DNA of 34,793 nt from an uncultured Ignavibacteria bacterium (GCA_913061095.1 CAJXVM010000034.1:1-34793), one strand, 5' to 3'; counted from the stretch's first letter, positions 24,554 through 32,661 are shown. Translations and numbers: made by a program. The notes: a model not told the origin generated them from the letters alone.

Positions 24554-25315
24554 ATGACCTTCGATACCGCCCTTCAGCACCTTGAACACGTTCCCCACAT
24601 TCCGCCGGACCGCGGGAAGCTGCTGTACGAATTCATCCGGAAGCAGCAGCCGCGGCACATTCTGGAGCTGGGATTCGCGCACGGCACGTCGGCCTGCTAC
24701 ATGGCCGCGGCGCTGGAGGAAAACGGCGAGGGACGCATCACGACGATCGACAGCGTGGTGGCGAAGGGCCGCGAGCCGGACATTCACACGCTGCTGGAGC
24801 GCACCGGACTGGGCGCGTTCGTCGATCCCGTGTTCGCCGAGCGCTCCTACACCTGGGAGCTGATGAAGCTGCTCGAGCGGCATACGCATGAGGGACGCAC
24901 CGAAGCGCAGTTCGACTTCGTCTTCATCGACGGCGGACACACCTGGGATTCCGACGGATTCAGCTTCCTGCTGGCCGACCGCCTGCTGCGTCCGGGCGGC
25001 TGGGTGCTCTTCGACGACGTGCTGTGGACGCCCGCCGAGAGCGCGGGGGAGGACTGGGTCGAAGCCATGCCCGCCGAGGAGCGCGACACCGCGCATGTCG
25101 AAAAAATCTTCAACCTCCTCGTCGTGCCCCATCCCTCCTACGACAGCTTCGAATTCGACGGCACCTGGGCCTGGGCCCGCAAAACACCCGACGCCGTCAC
25201 CGCCGCCGCCGACCGCAGTGACGTGGTTTCCGCGATATACGAGCAGACCAGCGCCGCGCGGCGATCGTTTCTCGTTCGCAGGTATTTGAAAAAGCTGTTC
25301 CGGATTGGGGGGTGA
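24554..25315 (+). CDS. Class I SAM-dependent methyltransferase (Methyltransf_24-like)
   Basis: A 253-residue protein with a Rossmann-type methyltransferase fold. Motif I is ILELGFAHGTSACYMA (about 36-51), the acidic residue after strand 2 is in TTIDSV, and FDFVFIDGGHTW (about 120-131) matches the Methyltransf_24 family, whose members often modify sugars in polysaccharide clusters or small phenolics. A PGGWVLFDDV block follows. The acceptor cannot be told. It is the only + strand gene within the polysaccharide locus, sits between hicBA and GT2, and has its own promoter-like site. No ribosome site is visible before the ATG. Seven bases beyond its stop a palindromic repeat array begins. Confidence 0.85.
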   Translation: MTFDTALQHLEHVPHIPPDRGKLLYEFIRKQQPRHILELGFAHGTSACYMAAALEENGEGRITTIDSVVAKGREPDIHTLLERTGLGAFVDPVFAERSYTWELMKLLERHTHEGRTEAQFDFVFIDGGHTWDSDGFSFLLADRLLRPGGWVLFDDVLWTPAESAGEDWVEAMPAEERDTAHVEKIFNLLVVPHPSYDSFEFDGTWAWARKTPDAVTAAADRSDVVSAIYEQTSAARRSFLVRRYLKKLFRIGG

Positions 25316-25321
25316 GGGCAC

Positions 25322-25543
25322 TAACCACACGCGTGAGCGTGTGGATGCGGGGGAGGCGCACGCCACCCCCACCCTCACGGGTGGGGTTACCCGATGTCAC
25401 ATACGGATGGTGGTAGCCACACGCGTGAGCGTGTGGATGCGTGAGCCCGACCCGATGTCACATACGGATGGCGCTAACCACACGCGTGAGCGTGTGGATG
25501 CGGGGGAGGCGCACGCCACCCCCACCCTCACGGGTGGGGCTAC
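25322..25543. repeat. REP/BIME-like array between methyltransferase and GT2
   Basis: Alternating CCACACGC-GTGA-GCGTGTGG palindromes (about 25325, 25415, 25478) and CCCCACCC-TCAC-GGGTGGGG palindromes (about 25368, 25521). Heads are CTAA, GTAG and, on the minus strand, GTAA/GTAG. The last head (25543-25540) supplies the TAG stop of the glycosyltransferase. Units flanking the middle share the sequence CGATGTCACATACGGATGG. The array lies between two converging genes. Confidence 0.85.
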
Positions 25544-26694
25544 TCCCGCACGCTCGGTTCCCAGGTGGGAGGCGGACGTTTGAACGGCAACGTGATCCAC
25601 GCCACGAGGAGGGCGGCGTTGATGGCGGTGAAGTAGAAGGGAAGGGAGAACACACCGAGGCGGCGGCCGGCGAGTTCGGCGAGCCATCCCAAGATTGTCA
25701 GCGCGCCGAAGGCGGCCATGGCCCAGAGCAGGGGCTCGCGCAGGGCGCCGTCCGCGGGGAGCGCGATGATCGCGCCGGCGGCAATCAATAACATGAACGG
25801 CACGATCCAGCGAAGGAATTTGTGGAAGAGCAGCATCATCTGCACGCGCAGCGGATAGCGCCGCCACACGCGCATGATGTGCGGAATGGAGTTGAAGCTC
25901 GTGCGCGCCACGCGCACCTTGCGGCGGAATTCCTCGCGCATGCTCGGCGAGGTGCTCTCCTCCGCCACGGCGTCGCTCTCGTAGACGACGCGCATCCCCG
26001 CCGCCGTGATGCGCAGCGGCAGCAGCAGGTCGTCGGCCACCTGCGTATCCTCGGGCTGCGGTTCGAACGCCGCGCGCCGGATCGCGTAAATCCCGCCCGT
26101 CGCGCCGAGCGCGGTGGCATAGCGTGCCTCGGCTTTCTTGATGACGTTTTCGTAGGACCAGTAGGTTCGCTCCCCCGCGCCTCCCACGCTGGCATCCCCG
26201 CCGCGCAGCAGCAGGTTGCCGCACACCGCGCCCACGCGCTCGTCGGCGAAATGCCGCATGAGCCTCTGCACCGCATCCGGCGCGTACATGGTGTTGGCAT
26301 CCGAAAAAACCACGAAGGGCGTCTCCACCTCAGCGAGCAGGCGATTGATGGTGCGCAGCTTGCCCCCGCGCGGGAAATCCCGCCAGTCAATGCGCTCGTC
26401 GGCATCCGCCGCGTCGCGGAGCAGGACGTTCGTGCCGTCCGAGGAACCGTCCGATCCCACCAGCAGCCGGAGGCGTCCCCCGGGATACTCCATCGCCCGG
26501 AAATTCGCGAGCTTGGCGGGGAGGACCTGCTCCTCGTTGTACACGGCGACGACCATGGTCACGTCGGGACGCAGCGCGTCGTCGGTGCGCCAGGGACGCC
26601 CGCGGTGCCGCGCCAGCCACTCCATCACGAGGGGATAGAGCGCGTAGGTGGCGACGAGGGCGGCGAGTGATATGATGAGGATGATGGATGCCAT
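25540..26694 (-). CDS. Family 2 glycosyltransferase, membrane-bound
   Basis: A 384-residue GT2 enzyme with one N-terminal membrane helix (ASIILIISLAALVATYALY) and three to four C-terminal helices (from about 295). The catalytic GT-A domain shows VVAVYNEEQVLPAKL, the nucleotide-binding VGSDGSSDGT (79-88), the metal-site FSDANT (130-135), GATGGIYAIRR and EDTQVADDLLL (215-225). The architecture resembles processive or undecaprenyl-linked transferases of polysaccharide synthesis. The sugar cannot be told. The protein ends at WEPSVRE, where the stop TAG is the GTAG head of a repeat; the end may have been altered by its insertion. It lies 120 bp downstream of the Wzz-like gene, in the same direction. 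Confidence 0.93.
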   Translation of the reverse strand: MASIILIISLAALVATYALYPLVMEWLARHRGRPWRTDDALRPDVTMVVAVYNEEQVLPAKLANFRAMEYPGGRLRLLVGSDGSSDGTNVLLRDAADADERIDWRDFPRGGKLRTINRLLAEVETPFVVFSDANTMYAPDAVQRLMRHFADERVGAVCGNLLLRGGDASVGGAGERTYWSYENVIKKAEARYATALGATGGIYAIRRAAFEPQPEDTQVADDLLLPLRITAAGMRVVYESDAVAEESTSPSMREEFRRKVRVARTSFNSIPHIMRVWRRYPLRVQMMLLFHKFLRWIVPFMLLIAAGAIIALPADGALREPLLWAMAAFGALTILGWLAELAGRRLGVFSLPFYFTAINAALLVAWITLPFKRPPPTWEPSVRE

Positions 26695-26707
26695 GTGCGT
26701 TTGATGT

Positions 26708-26818
26708 GGTGCCCTTTCAGGGCACCGGGGAGTTTTTTGGGGGGGGTGGTGCCCTCATTCAGACCCAGGGCTTCGCCCTGGGCTGAACCGTGTCGCCCCT
26801 TCAGGGCGAATACACTAC
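26708..26818. repeat. Cluster of three REP-like hairpins (TTCAGGGC family)
   Basis: GGTGCCC-TTTCA-GGGCACC (26708-26726), CCCAGGGC-TTC-GCCCTGGG (26764-26782) and TCGCCC-CTTCA-GGGCGA (26793-26809) fill the gap between GT2 and the Wzz-like gene. Read on the minus strand the cluster starts with GTAG (26818-26815), and this TAG is the stop codon of the Wzz-like gene. The motif TTCAGGGC occurs twice. It is a different family from the CACACGC palindromes. Confidence 0.8.
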
Positions 26819-28005
26819 GACTCCCGCCGGAAGCTCATGCTCCGCCGCAGGCTCTCCCATTCGTCGGGATATGCCGCGCGGTAATGCTGCACGCGTTCGC
26901 GGATGAGCACAAAGGCCACGGCGAGTATCAGCGCCAGCACCACCGTGCCGAGCACGATGAAGGAGCGCTTGGGACCGGCCTTGCGCTCAGGCACTTCCGC
27001 GCGGTCGAGCGGCACGAGCACGTGCATCTGCTTCTGCTCTTCGATCACCGCCTGCTGGTACATCGGGAGGAGAAAGGCCTGCAGCTTGCTGAGGATTTCA
27101 ATGTCGCGGTAGAGACGCAGGTAGGTGAGTCCCTCTTCGGGGAGATCGGTGCCCTCGCGGCCCACGAGTCCGGCCAGCTCGTTGTCGCCCATGCCCGGGA
27201 TCTGCTGCTCCATCTCCTCGACGATGGCGCGCTGGGCGCGCACTTCCGCGTCGTCGGCGCCGAGGTTGCGCTCGAGCATGGAGAGATACACTTTCTGCAG
27301 TCCCAGCTGCGCGTACAGCTCGCTCGCCGCGGAGACGGCCGCCTCGGTCTGCTCCTTCAGCGCGTAAATCTTCGTGCGCTCCTGGAACGCCGCCAGCTGC
27401 TGCTCCAGCTCGCGCAGGCTGTCGCGCGTGCTCGTGTACTGCAGCTCGACGAATGTGCGGTTGTTGCGCGCCTCGATGCTGTTGAGTTCGGTGGAGATGT
27501 CATTGAGATGCCGGAAATACGACTCCGCCATCTCCGCCGCGCGCTCGGGATCATAATCCGTCACGCTGATCACCATGCGGCCATCCTCGGCGGCGGTGAA
27601 ATCGGAATTGGATTGCAGTTCCTCGAGTGCATCCTCCATCGAGCCGTCGGTGCCGTACACCTCCATCAGGTCGAACTCTCGCACCAGCTCCTCGCCGATG
27701 CGGCGGCTCTGCAGGATGGCGAGGTAATTGTATCCCTCGCCCTGCGTGCCGAGGCTCGAGATGCCGAAGCTGCGCAGGGTGGACGACAGTCCGCCCGTCA
27801 CCCGCTCGAGCAGTCCCGACGACCCCTGCGGCGGAAGGAAGGTCGCCGTGGCCGTGTACCAGTTCGAAAGGCTCAGCGACAGCGCGACGGATGCCGCCAC
27901 CGCGACCAGGAACGTCACCGCCAGCAGCTTCCAGTGCTTCAGGATGACGAACACCGAGCGGACGAACGGTTGTGAGCTGTGTTCAGTATCGTGCGTGTCG
28001 GACAT
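26815..28005 (-). CDS. Wzz/chain-length determinant family protein
   Basis: A 396-residue inner-membrane polysaccharide co-polymerase-like protein. It has an N-terminal membrane helix (about 24-46, HWKLLAVTFLVAVAASVALS), a long periplasmic coiled coil (about 170-330, with FVELQYTSTRDSLRELEQQL) and a C-terminal helix (about 350-370, SFIVLGTVVLALILAVAFVL). The pattern SNWYTATATFLPP after the first helix is typical of the Wzz fold. No cytoplasmic tyrosine kinase domain is fused. It should control polymer length together with the SLBB export protein encoded directly upstream. The stop codon TAG is the head of a repeat cluster. The start has no ribosome site; 14-bp direct repeats lie immediately upstream. 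Confidence 0.9.
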   Translation of the reverse strand: MSDTHDTEHSSQPFVRSVFVILKHWKLLAVTFLVAVAASVALSLSLSNWYTATATFLPPQGSSGLLERVTGGLSSTLRSFGISSLGTQGEGYNYLAILQSRRIGEELVREFDLMEVYGTDGSMEDALEELQSNSDFTAAEDGRMVISVTDYDPERAAEMAESYFRHLNDISTELNSIEARNNRTFVELQYTSTRDSLRELEQQLAAFQERTKIYALKEQTEAAVSAASELYAQLGLQKVYLSMLERNLGADDAEVRAQRAIVEEMEQQIPGMGDNELAGLVGREGTDLPEEGLTYLRLYRDIEILSKLQAFLLPMYQQAVIEEQKQMHVLVPLDRAEVPERKAGPKRSFIVLGTVVLALILAVAFVLIRERVQHYRAAYPDEWESLRRSMSFRRES

Positions 28006-28010
28006 TGTGG

Positions 28011-28128
28011 ATTGCAGATTTCAGATTGCAGATTTCAGACGGTTCGTAAAGAGGTGAAGGGGTGAAGAGGTAAAGAAACCCCTTCGTGTCTTCATGTCTT
28101 CGTGCCTTCGTGCCCACCAAGAGACATC
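28011..28128. repeat. Short direct repeats between export and Wzz-like genes
   Basis: ATTGCAGATTTCAG occurs twice in tandem (28011-28024, 28025-28038), and CTTCGTG/CTTCATG units recur at 28082-28112. Read on the minus strand, the latter part begins GTAGGATGTCTCTTGGTGGG, and its TAG is the export gene stop. These look like two further interspersed repeat types. Confidence 0.6.
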
Positions 28129-30063
28129 CTACCGCGTGTTCAATATGGATATCACCAGTCCCGCCACACCGGCGAGGGAGCCCGCGATGGCCGCGACGAC
28201 GGCGAGAAGCTCTGTCGTGGATGCCACCGGCACGAGCGGCTCATGCGGCACGTAAATCATGTCGCCCGGCTCGATCACCGCTTCGTCGGGCTTCACCCAG
28301 GCGCGCGTGTTGGATTTGATCACCGCCGCGCGATCCTCGTCGGCGGACTCGCCGATCCCGCCCGCCTGCTCAATGTACCATTCGAAATCCTTGCCCTCGC
28401 TCCACGGCACGAAGCCGTGCGTATTCACCTGTCCGTACACGTACACCGTGCGCGTGTTGCGCGGCACCAGCAGCACATCGCCGTCCTCGAGCGGCACATC
28501 CGCCGCCGCCTGCTTTGCGACGAACAGCCGGTGGAAATCCACCGCCACCTGTCCCTCGCGCAGCCGCGCGTTCATCGACCAGTACAGCGTGTCTTCGTTC
28601 ACGAGCGGACTCTTCTCAAACGTGCGGTCCTTCTCCCGCGAGGGATCGGGCGCCACGCCCTCGATGCCGATCTGCCGGCGGTACAGCTCCGAAAGTCCGG
28701 GCCAGGCCTGGGACGTGAATCCCCCCGCCATCTTCACCAGCTCGCTGAGGCGCGTCTCGCCGGGCACGATGGGATAGGCGCCGGGCTGCTCTACCTCGCC
28801 ATCCACCACCGCCGTGCCGAGATTCCCGCTCTGGCGCCGGGCGTACACGATCAGGCGGTCGCCGGGCTCGAGCTCCATGTCATTGACGCCCTCGCCGCCG
28901 AGCGTTGAGACGGGGATGTCGATGGATTCCTTGCCCTCCCGCGTCAGCTCCGCGCCGATGACGGTTTTCGTGGGATCGAGGCCGAAGCCCATGCGCAGGA
29001 GATCCGACAGCCGGTCGCCGCGCATGTATTCGAACACGCCCGGACGCTGCACGGCGCCCAGCACCGCGATCGTCGGCGTGGAGACGTCGCGCTGCGGCAC
29101 GATGATGATGTCGCCCTCGCGGAGGAGGGGATCGTAGCGTCCATCGCGCGTCGCCTCGTACATCGGGATATCCGCGCGGCTGGTGCTGCCGTCGGCGTGC
29201 TGAATGACGATGCGGCGCAGCGCGCGGCGCTCGGTTTCCCAGGATCCGAAATAGCGCGCGCCGAGGCGCTGGCGGTAATTCGGATTCGACACGCCGTCGC
29301 CCTGCTGCATGAGCTGCAGTTTCGTGGTGGATTCCGGCTCCTGCTCCACCGCGGCCATCTGCAGCGCCATGGAGACGGGGGTGCCGGCAGTCACGCGCAG
29401 GAGTCCCGGCGTCTTCACCTCGCCGCGGATTTTCACGAGAATCGGACGCGGCTGCAGCAGTGTCAGCGTGCCTTCGAAGGCGGGATATTTGCGCTTGAGC
29501 ACATTCGTCACCTCGCGGCGCGCCTCGGCGAGCGTCTTGCCGCCGACCGGCACCGCGCCCACTTTCGGGATGACCAGTGATCCGTCGGCGCTCACCGGCA
29601 GCACGGCCTCGACATTCACGGGCATGGTGATCACGAGGGACATCACGTCGTTCGGACCGCAGACATACAGCTCCGGCTCCACCGTGCGCGCGACGGGAGC
29701 CGTCTCGCGCCCCAGCACCGACGCAGCCGCCTCGCCGCTCTTGCCTTCCTTCTGCATCAGGGGATTGAAGGAGTCGAGCTGTGCGTGGAGGCAAACAGGG
29801 AGAACGAGGAGGGCAAGGAGGATGGTAACCCCACGCGTCAGCGTGTGTATGCGGGCATCATCGGGTGCAGTAACCCCACGCGTCAGCGTGTGTATGCGGG
29901 CATGATCGGGTGCAGTAACCCCACGCGTCAGCGTGTGTATGCGGGCATCATCGGGTGCAGTAACCCCACGCGTCAGCGTGGGGATCACGCGTGAATCCCC
30001 ACCACTCTTCTTGTTGATACACTCGGAGTGAATTGACTCTTCCATCCTGTACAAATAACTCAT
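28129..30063 (-). CDS. Polysaccharide export protein (Wza-like, SLBB domains) with repeat-encoded N-terminus
   Basis: A 644-residue export protein. After an export core (YVCGPNDVMSLVITMP, ADGSLVIPKVGAVPV) come several SLBB domains (KIRGEVKTPGLLRV, VLGAVQRPGVFEY, VVDGEVEQPGAYPI, YVYGQVNTHGFVPW) and a final membrane helix (VVAAIAGSLAGVAGLVISIL). It should form the envelope channel for the polymer. The signal-peptide core ILLALLVLPVCLHA occupies residues 81-94, far from the start: residues 27-80 are encoded by a 45-bp palindromic array (TRGVTAPDDARIHTL repeated). No ATG, GTG or TTG lies between the array and the core, so translation must start at 30063 (overlapping the wecB stop by ATGA) or at 30045. 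Whether this long leader still directs export is uncertain. Confidence 0.85.
   Translation of the reverse strand: MSYLYRMEESIHSECINKKSGGDSRVIPTLTRGVTAPDDARIHTLTRGVTAPDHARIHTLTRGVTAPDDARIHTLTRGVTILLALLVLPVCLHAQLDSFNPLMQKEGKSGEAAASVLGRETAPVARTVEPELYVCGPNDVMSLVITMPVNVEAVLPVSADGSLVIPKVGAVPVGGKTLAEARREVTNVLKRKYPAFEGTLTLLQPRPILVKIRGEVKTPGLLRVTAGTPVSMALQMAAVEQEPESTTKLQLMQQGDGVSNPNYRQRLGARYFGSWETERRALRRIVIQHADGSTSRADIPMYEATRDGRYDPLLREGDIIIVPQRDVSTPTIAVLGAVQRPGVFEYMRGDRLSDLLRMGFGLDPTKTVIGAELTREGKESIDIPVSTLGGEGVNDMELEPGDRLIVYARRQSGNLGTAVVDGEVEQPGAYPIVPGETRLSELVKMAGGFTSQAWPGLSELYRRQIGIEGVAPDPSREKDRTFEKSPLVNEDTLYWSMNARLREGQVAVDFHRLFVAKQAAADVPLEDGDVLLVPRNTRTVYVYGQVNTHGFVPWSEGKDFEWYIEQAGGIGESADEDRAAVIKSNTRAWVKPDEAVIEPGDMIYVPHEPLVPVASTTELLAVVAAIAGSLAGVAGLVISILNTR
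29825..29983. repeat. 45-bp REP-like tandem array inside the export gene
   Basis: Units start at 29825, 29870, 29915 and 29960: three full copies and one partial, period exactly 45 bp. Each carries GTAA and CCCCACGC-GTCA-GCGTG; the last makes a perfect palindrome ending in GTGGGG. Since 45 is a multiple of three and the units contain no stop in the export frame, copy-number change leaves the gene open. The loop is GTCA rather than the GTGA seen in the other arrays. Confidence 0.9.
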
Positions 30064-31163
30064 ACCTGAAATTTTTCCAGTAAAATGGCAACGATGCGCT
30101 CAGCGGCGCGGCCGTCCCACAATTCAGGAATATTACCTTCTTTTGCGCTGCCGTTCAATGCGGCGCGCGATTTTTCCACTGCCAGCGGGATGTCAAGCCC
30201 AACCACTTCGTTGGTGCCGATCTCGGCGGTGATCGGACGCTCGGTGTTCTCGCGCAGCGTGATGCAGGGCACGCCGAGCCAGGTGGACTCCTCCTGGATG
30301 CCGCCCGAGTCGGTGAGGATCAGCGCGGCGTTGTCCATGAGCTTCAGGAAATCCAGGTAGCCGATCGGGTCGCAGAGCGTGAGCGAGGATATCGCGTCGA
30401 AGCGCTCGGCCAGGCCGAACTCCGCGATGCGCGCCCGCGTGCGCGGGTGCACCGGGAAAATGAAGCGCGTGTCGCTCTGGATGGATTCAAAGAGGGAGAG
30501 GATTTTCTCGAGGTTCTCCTTCACGTCGACGTTGCTCGGACGATGCAGCGTCACGAGCGTGAAGGCTTTCGGCAGGACGTCGAAGCGCGCGAGCGCATCC
30601 GACAGCGCGGCCTTCTCGCGGTAGTACGCGAGTGAGTCGATCATCACATGTCCCGTGAAGAATACCTTTTCGTCGGGGATGCCTTCGCGGCGCAGGTTGT
30701 CGATGCCGGCCTGTTCGGTGACAAAGAGGTAGTCGGACAGCACATCCGTGACGAGGCGGTTGATCTCCTCGGGCATGTCGCGGTCGAAGCTGCGGAGTCC
30801 GGCCTCCACATGCGCCACGGGGATTTTCAATTTCGACGCCGTCACCGAGCAGGCGAGCGTGGAGTTCACGTCGCCGACCACGATCACCAGGTCCGGCTGC
30901 TCCTCGCGCAGCACCTTCTCGAACTCCACCATCACGCGGGCGGTCTGTTCGGCATGCGAACCCGAGCCCACGCCGAGATAGATATCCGGCTGCGGCAGCT
31001 CCAGGTCCTCGAAAAAAATCTTCGACATTTTCTCGTCGTAATGCTGGCCGGTATGGCAGATCATGTGCCGCACCCGCTCCGCATGTGCGGCGAACGCGCG
31101 ATGCAGGGGAGCGACTTTCATGAAATTCGGCCTCGCGCCGACGACGGAGATGATTTTGAGCAT
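30060..31163 (-). CDS. wecB: UDP-N-acetylglucosamine 2-epimerase (non-hydrolysing)
   Basis: A 367-residue cytoplasmic enzyme that interconverts UDP-GlcNAc and UDP-ManNAc. Family signatures are VVGARPNFMKVAPL (7-20), the GDVNST block with D98, HVEAGLRSFDRDMPEE with E120 and E133, TLHRPSNVD, PVHPRTR, and LTDSGGIQEES, which binds the UDP. The length is normal. The ATG at 31163 follows AGGAAAT and lies one base after the stop of the dehydrogenase gene; its own TGA overlaps the ATG of the export gene. The tight packing supports one operon. With the adjacent dehydrogenase it could make UDP-ManNAc uronate. Confidence 0.95.
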   Translation of the reverse strand: MLKIISVVGARPNFMKVAPLHRAFAAHAERVRHMICHTGQHYDEKMSKIFFEDLELPQPDIYLGVGSGSHAEQTARVMVEFEKVLREEQPDLVIVVGDVNSTLACSVTASKLKIPVAHVEAGLRSFDRDMPEEINRLVTDVLSDYLFVTEQAGIDNLRREGIPDEKVFFTGHVMIDSLAYYREKAALSDALARFDVLPKAFTLVTLHRPSNVDVKENLEKILSLFESIQSDTRFIFPVHPRTRARIAEFGLAERFDAISSLTLCDPIGYLDFLKLMDNAALILTDSGGIQEESTWLGVPCITLRENTERPITAEIGTNEVVGLDIPLAVEKSRAALNGSAKEGNIPELWDGRAAERIVAILLEKFQV

Positions 31164-31164
31164 A

Positions 31165-32487
31165 TTATTTCCTGCCGTCACCGAGTACCGTCACGTGCTT
31201 CTTCGGACCCTTTACGTCTTTCGTGGCGTTGCGGGTGTCGATGACGACTTTCGCGTGCTTGAGGATCATCTCGTAGTCGTAATCCGAGTGGTCGGTGGTG
31301 ATGACGACGCAGTCCATTTCCTCGAGCAGTTCGGGCGTGAGCTTGCGCGAACGCAGGCGCCGCCCGTTGACGCGCACTTGGGGAACGTACGGGTCGTTGT
31401 AATGCAGGTTGCGGACGTGGTCCTCGAGCAGCAGCTCCATGATGCGCAGGGCGGGAGAATGCCGCGTGTCGTCGACGTCTTTCTTGAACGCCACGCCGAG
31501 CATCAGGATGTTGGCATCCATCACCGAAATAGGCATCATCCCGAGCTGGCGGAAGAGCATGTTCTTCACATAAAACGGCATGCTCTCGTTGGTCTCCGCC
31601 GCGAGGTTGATGAAGTTCGTCTGGAAATCGAACTTGCGCGCGATCCACGAGAGATAATATGGATCGATGAGGATGCAGTGTCCGCCGATGCCCGGACCCG
31701 GATAAAACGGCATGAAGCCGAAGGGCTTGGTCTTGGCGGCCTCGATGACCTCCCACATGTCGATGCCTTCCATGCGGTCGCAGAGCTGCGCCAGCTCGTT
31801 CACCAGCGCGATGTTCACGCTGCGGAAAATGTTCTCCAGCAGCTTCTCCATCTCGGCGATCTTGGGATTCGACACCGGCACGACCGTGGCGATGACCTGC
31901 TCGGTGACGAGCTTCGCGAACTTCGTGCACTTCTTTGTGACGCCGCCGACGACTGTGGGAGTATTCGCGGTGGTCCACGTCTTGTTGCCCGGATCGATGC
32001 GCTCCGGCGAGAAGGCGAGGTAGTAGTCGCGACCCGCCTTCATGCCCGTGCGCTCGAGAATCGGCTGCACGTAATGCTGCGTGGTGCCGGGGAAGGTGGT
32101 GGATTTGAGGATGACGATATGCTCGCGCCGCAGGCCGGGCAGGATGCCCTCGGCCGCGTCGACGATGTAGGAAATGTCGGGATCCTTCGTTTCCGTGAAC
32201 GGCGTGGGCACACAGATGAAGACCACATCCATCTTGCGGATGTTGCGGTAATTCTCCTCGGCGGACAGGAGGCCGTCCTTCACCGCCTTCGCGAGCAGCG
32301 CATCGTCCACGTCATCGATGTAATTCTTCCCCCTGTTGATCGCATCGGTTTTCTTTTTGTCCGTGTCGATGCCGATCGTGCGGAAGCCCGCCGTCGCATA
32401 CTCCACCGCCAGCGGCAGGCCCACATACCCGAGCCCGATCACACCGACCGTGATGTCCTTCGAAGTGATTTTCTGTTCAAGTGTCAT
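31165..32487 (-). CDS. UDP-N-acetylhexosamine 6-dehydrogenase (WecC/WbpA type)
   Basis: A 440-residue NAD-dependent enzyme oxidising C6 of a nucleotide sugar to the acid. The NAD fold begins with GVIGLGYVGLPLA (15-27). K215 and N219 lie in AEMEKLLENIFRSVNIALVN, and the catalytic cysteine C271 in PGIGGHCILIDPYYL. The C-terminal UDP-binding domain includes LMLGVAFKKDVDDTRHSP. The sequence style is closer to UDP-GlcNAc/UDP-ManNAc dehydrogenases than to UDP-glucose dehydrogenase; beside wecB, UDP-ManNAc is a likely substrate, but WbpA-like use of UDP-GlcNAc is also possible. I chose the ATG at 32487, as family members start shortly before the NAD fold; no ribosome site is visible. Confidence 0.93.
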   Translation of the reverse strand: MTLEQKITSKDITVGVIGLGYVGLPLAVEYATAGFRTIGIDTDKKKTDAINRGKNYIDDVDDALLAKAVKDGLLSAEENYRNIRKMDVVFICVPTPFTETKDPDISYIVDAAEGILPGLRREHIVILKSTTFPGTTQHYVQPILERTGMKAGRDYYLAFSPERIDPGNKTWTTANTPTVVGGVTKKCTKFAKLVTEQVIATVVPVSNPKIAEMEKLLENIFRSVNIALVNELAQLCDRMEGIDMWEVIEAAKTKPFGFMPFYPGPGIGGHCILIDPYYLSWIARKFDFQTNFINLAAETNESMPFYVKNMLFRQLGMMPISVMDANILMLGVAFKKDVDDTRHSPALRIMELLLEDHVRNLHYNDPYVPQVRVNGRRLRSRKLTPELLEEMDCVVITTDHSDYDYEMILKHAKVVIDTRNATKDVKGPKKHVTVLGDGRK

Positions 32488-32519
32488 TGGTGATGTATCT
32501 AGATGGTTTGGATGAATCC

Positions 32520-32655
32520 GGATTTGGGCAGATTGCACGGAGGAATCATATCGCAGATTTCCTCAGATTCATGCGCAGATTTTCTCAGATTGCTTTTTCA
32601 TACAAGCAATCTGTGCAAATCTGCGTGTACTCTGCGAAAATCTGCGCTATGATTC
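32520..32655. repeat. CAGATT-type interspersed repeat with long nested inverted repeat
   Basis: This gap between rfbB and the dehydrogenase is built of GCAGATT/CTCAGATT words. CGCAGATTT (32574-32582) and CAGATTGCTT (32586-32595) pair with AAGCAATCTG (32604-32613) and AAATCTGCG (32617-32625), separated by a 3-by-3 internal loop and an 8-base end loop. Related words occur at 33789-33850. The region is AT-rich compared with the flanking genes. Confidence 0.75.
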
Positions 32656-32661
32656 TCTGTG

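Noticed and set aside
24011-25378. 455-codon minus frame joining hicB with upstream sequence
   Set aside because: The part above 24376 is antisense to the methyltransferase; hicB has its own AGGAGG-ATG start at 24358.
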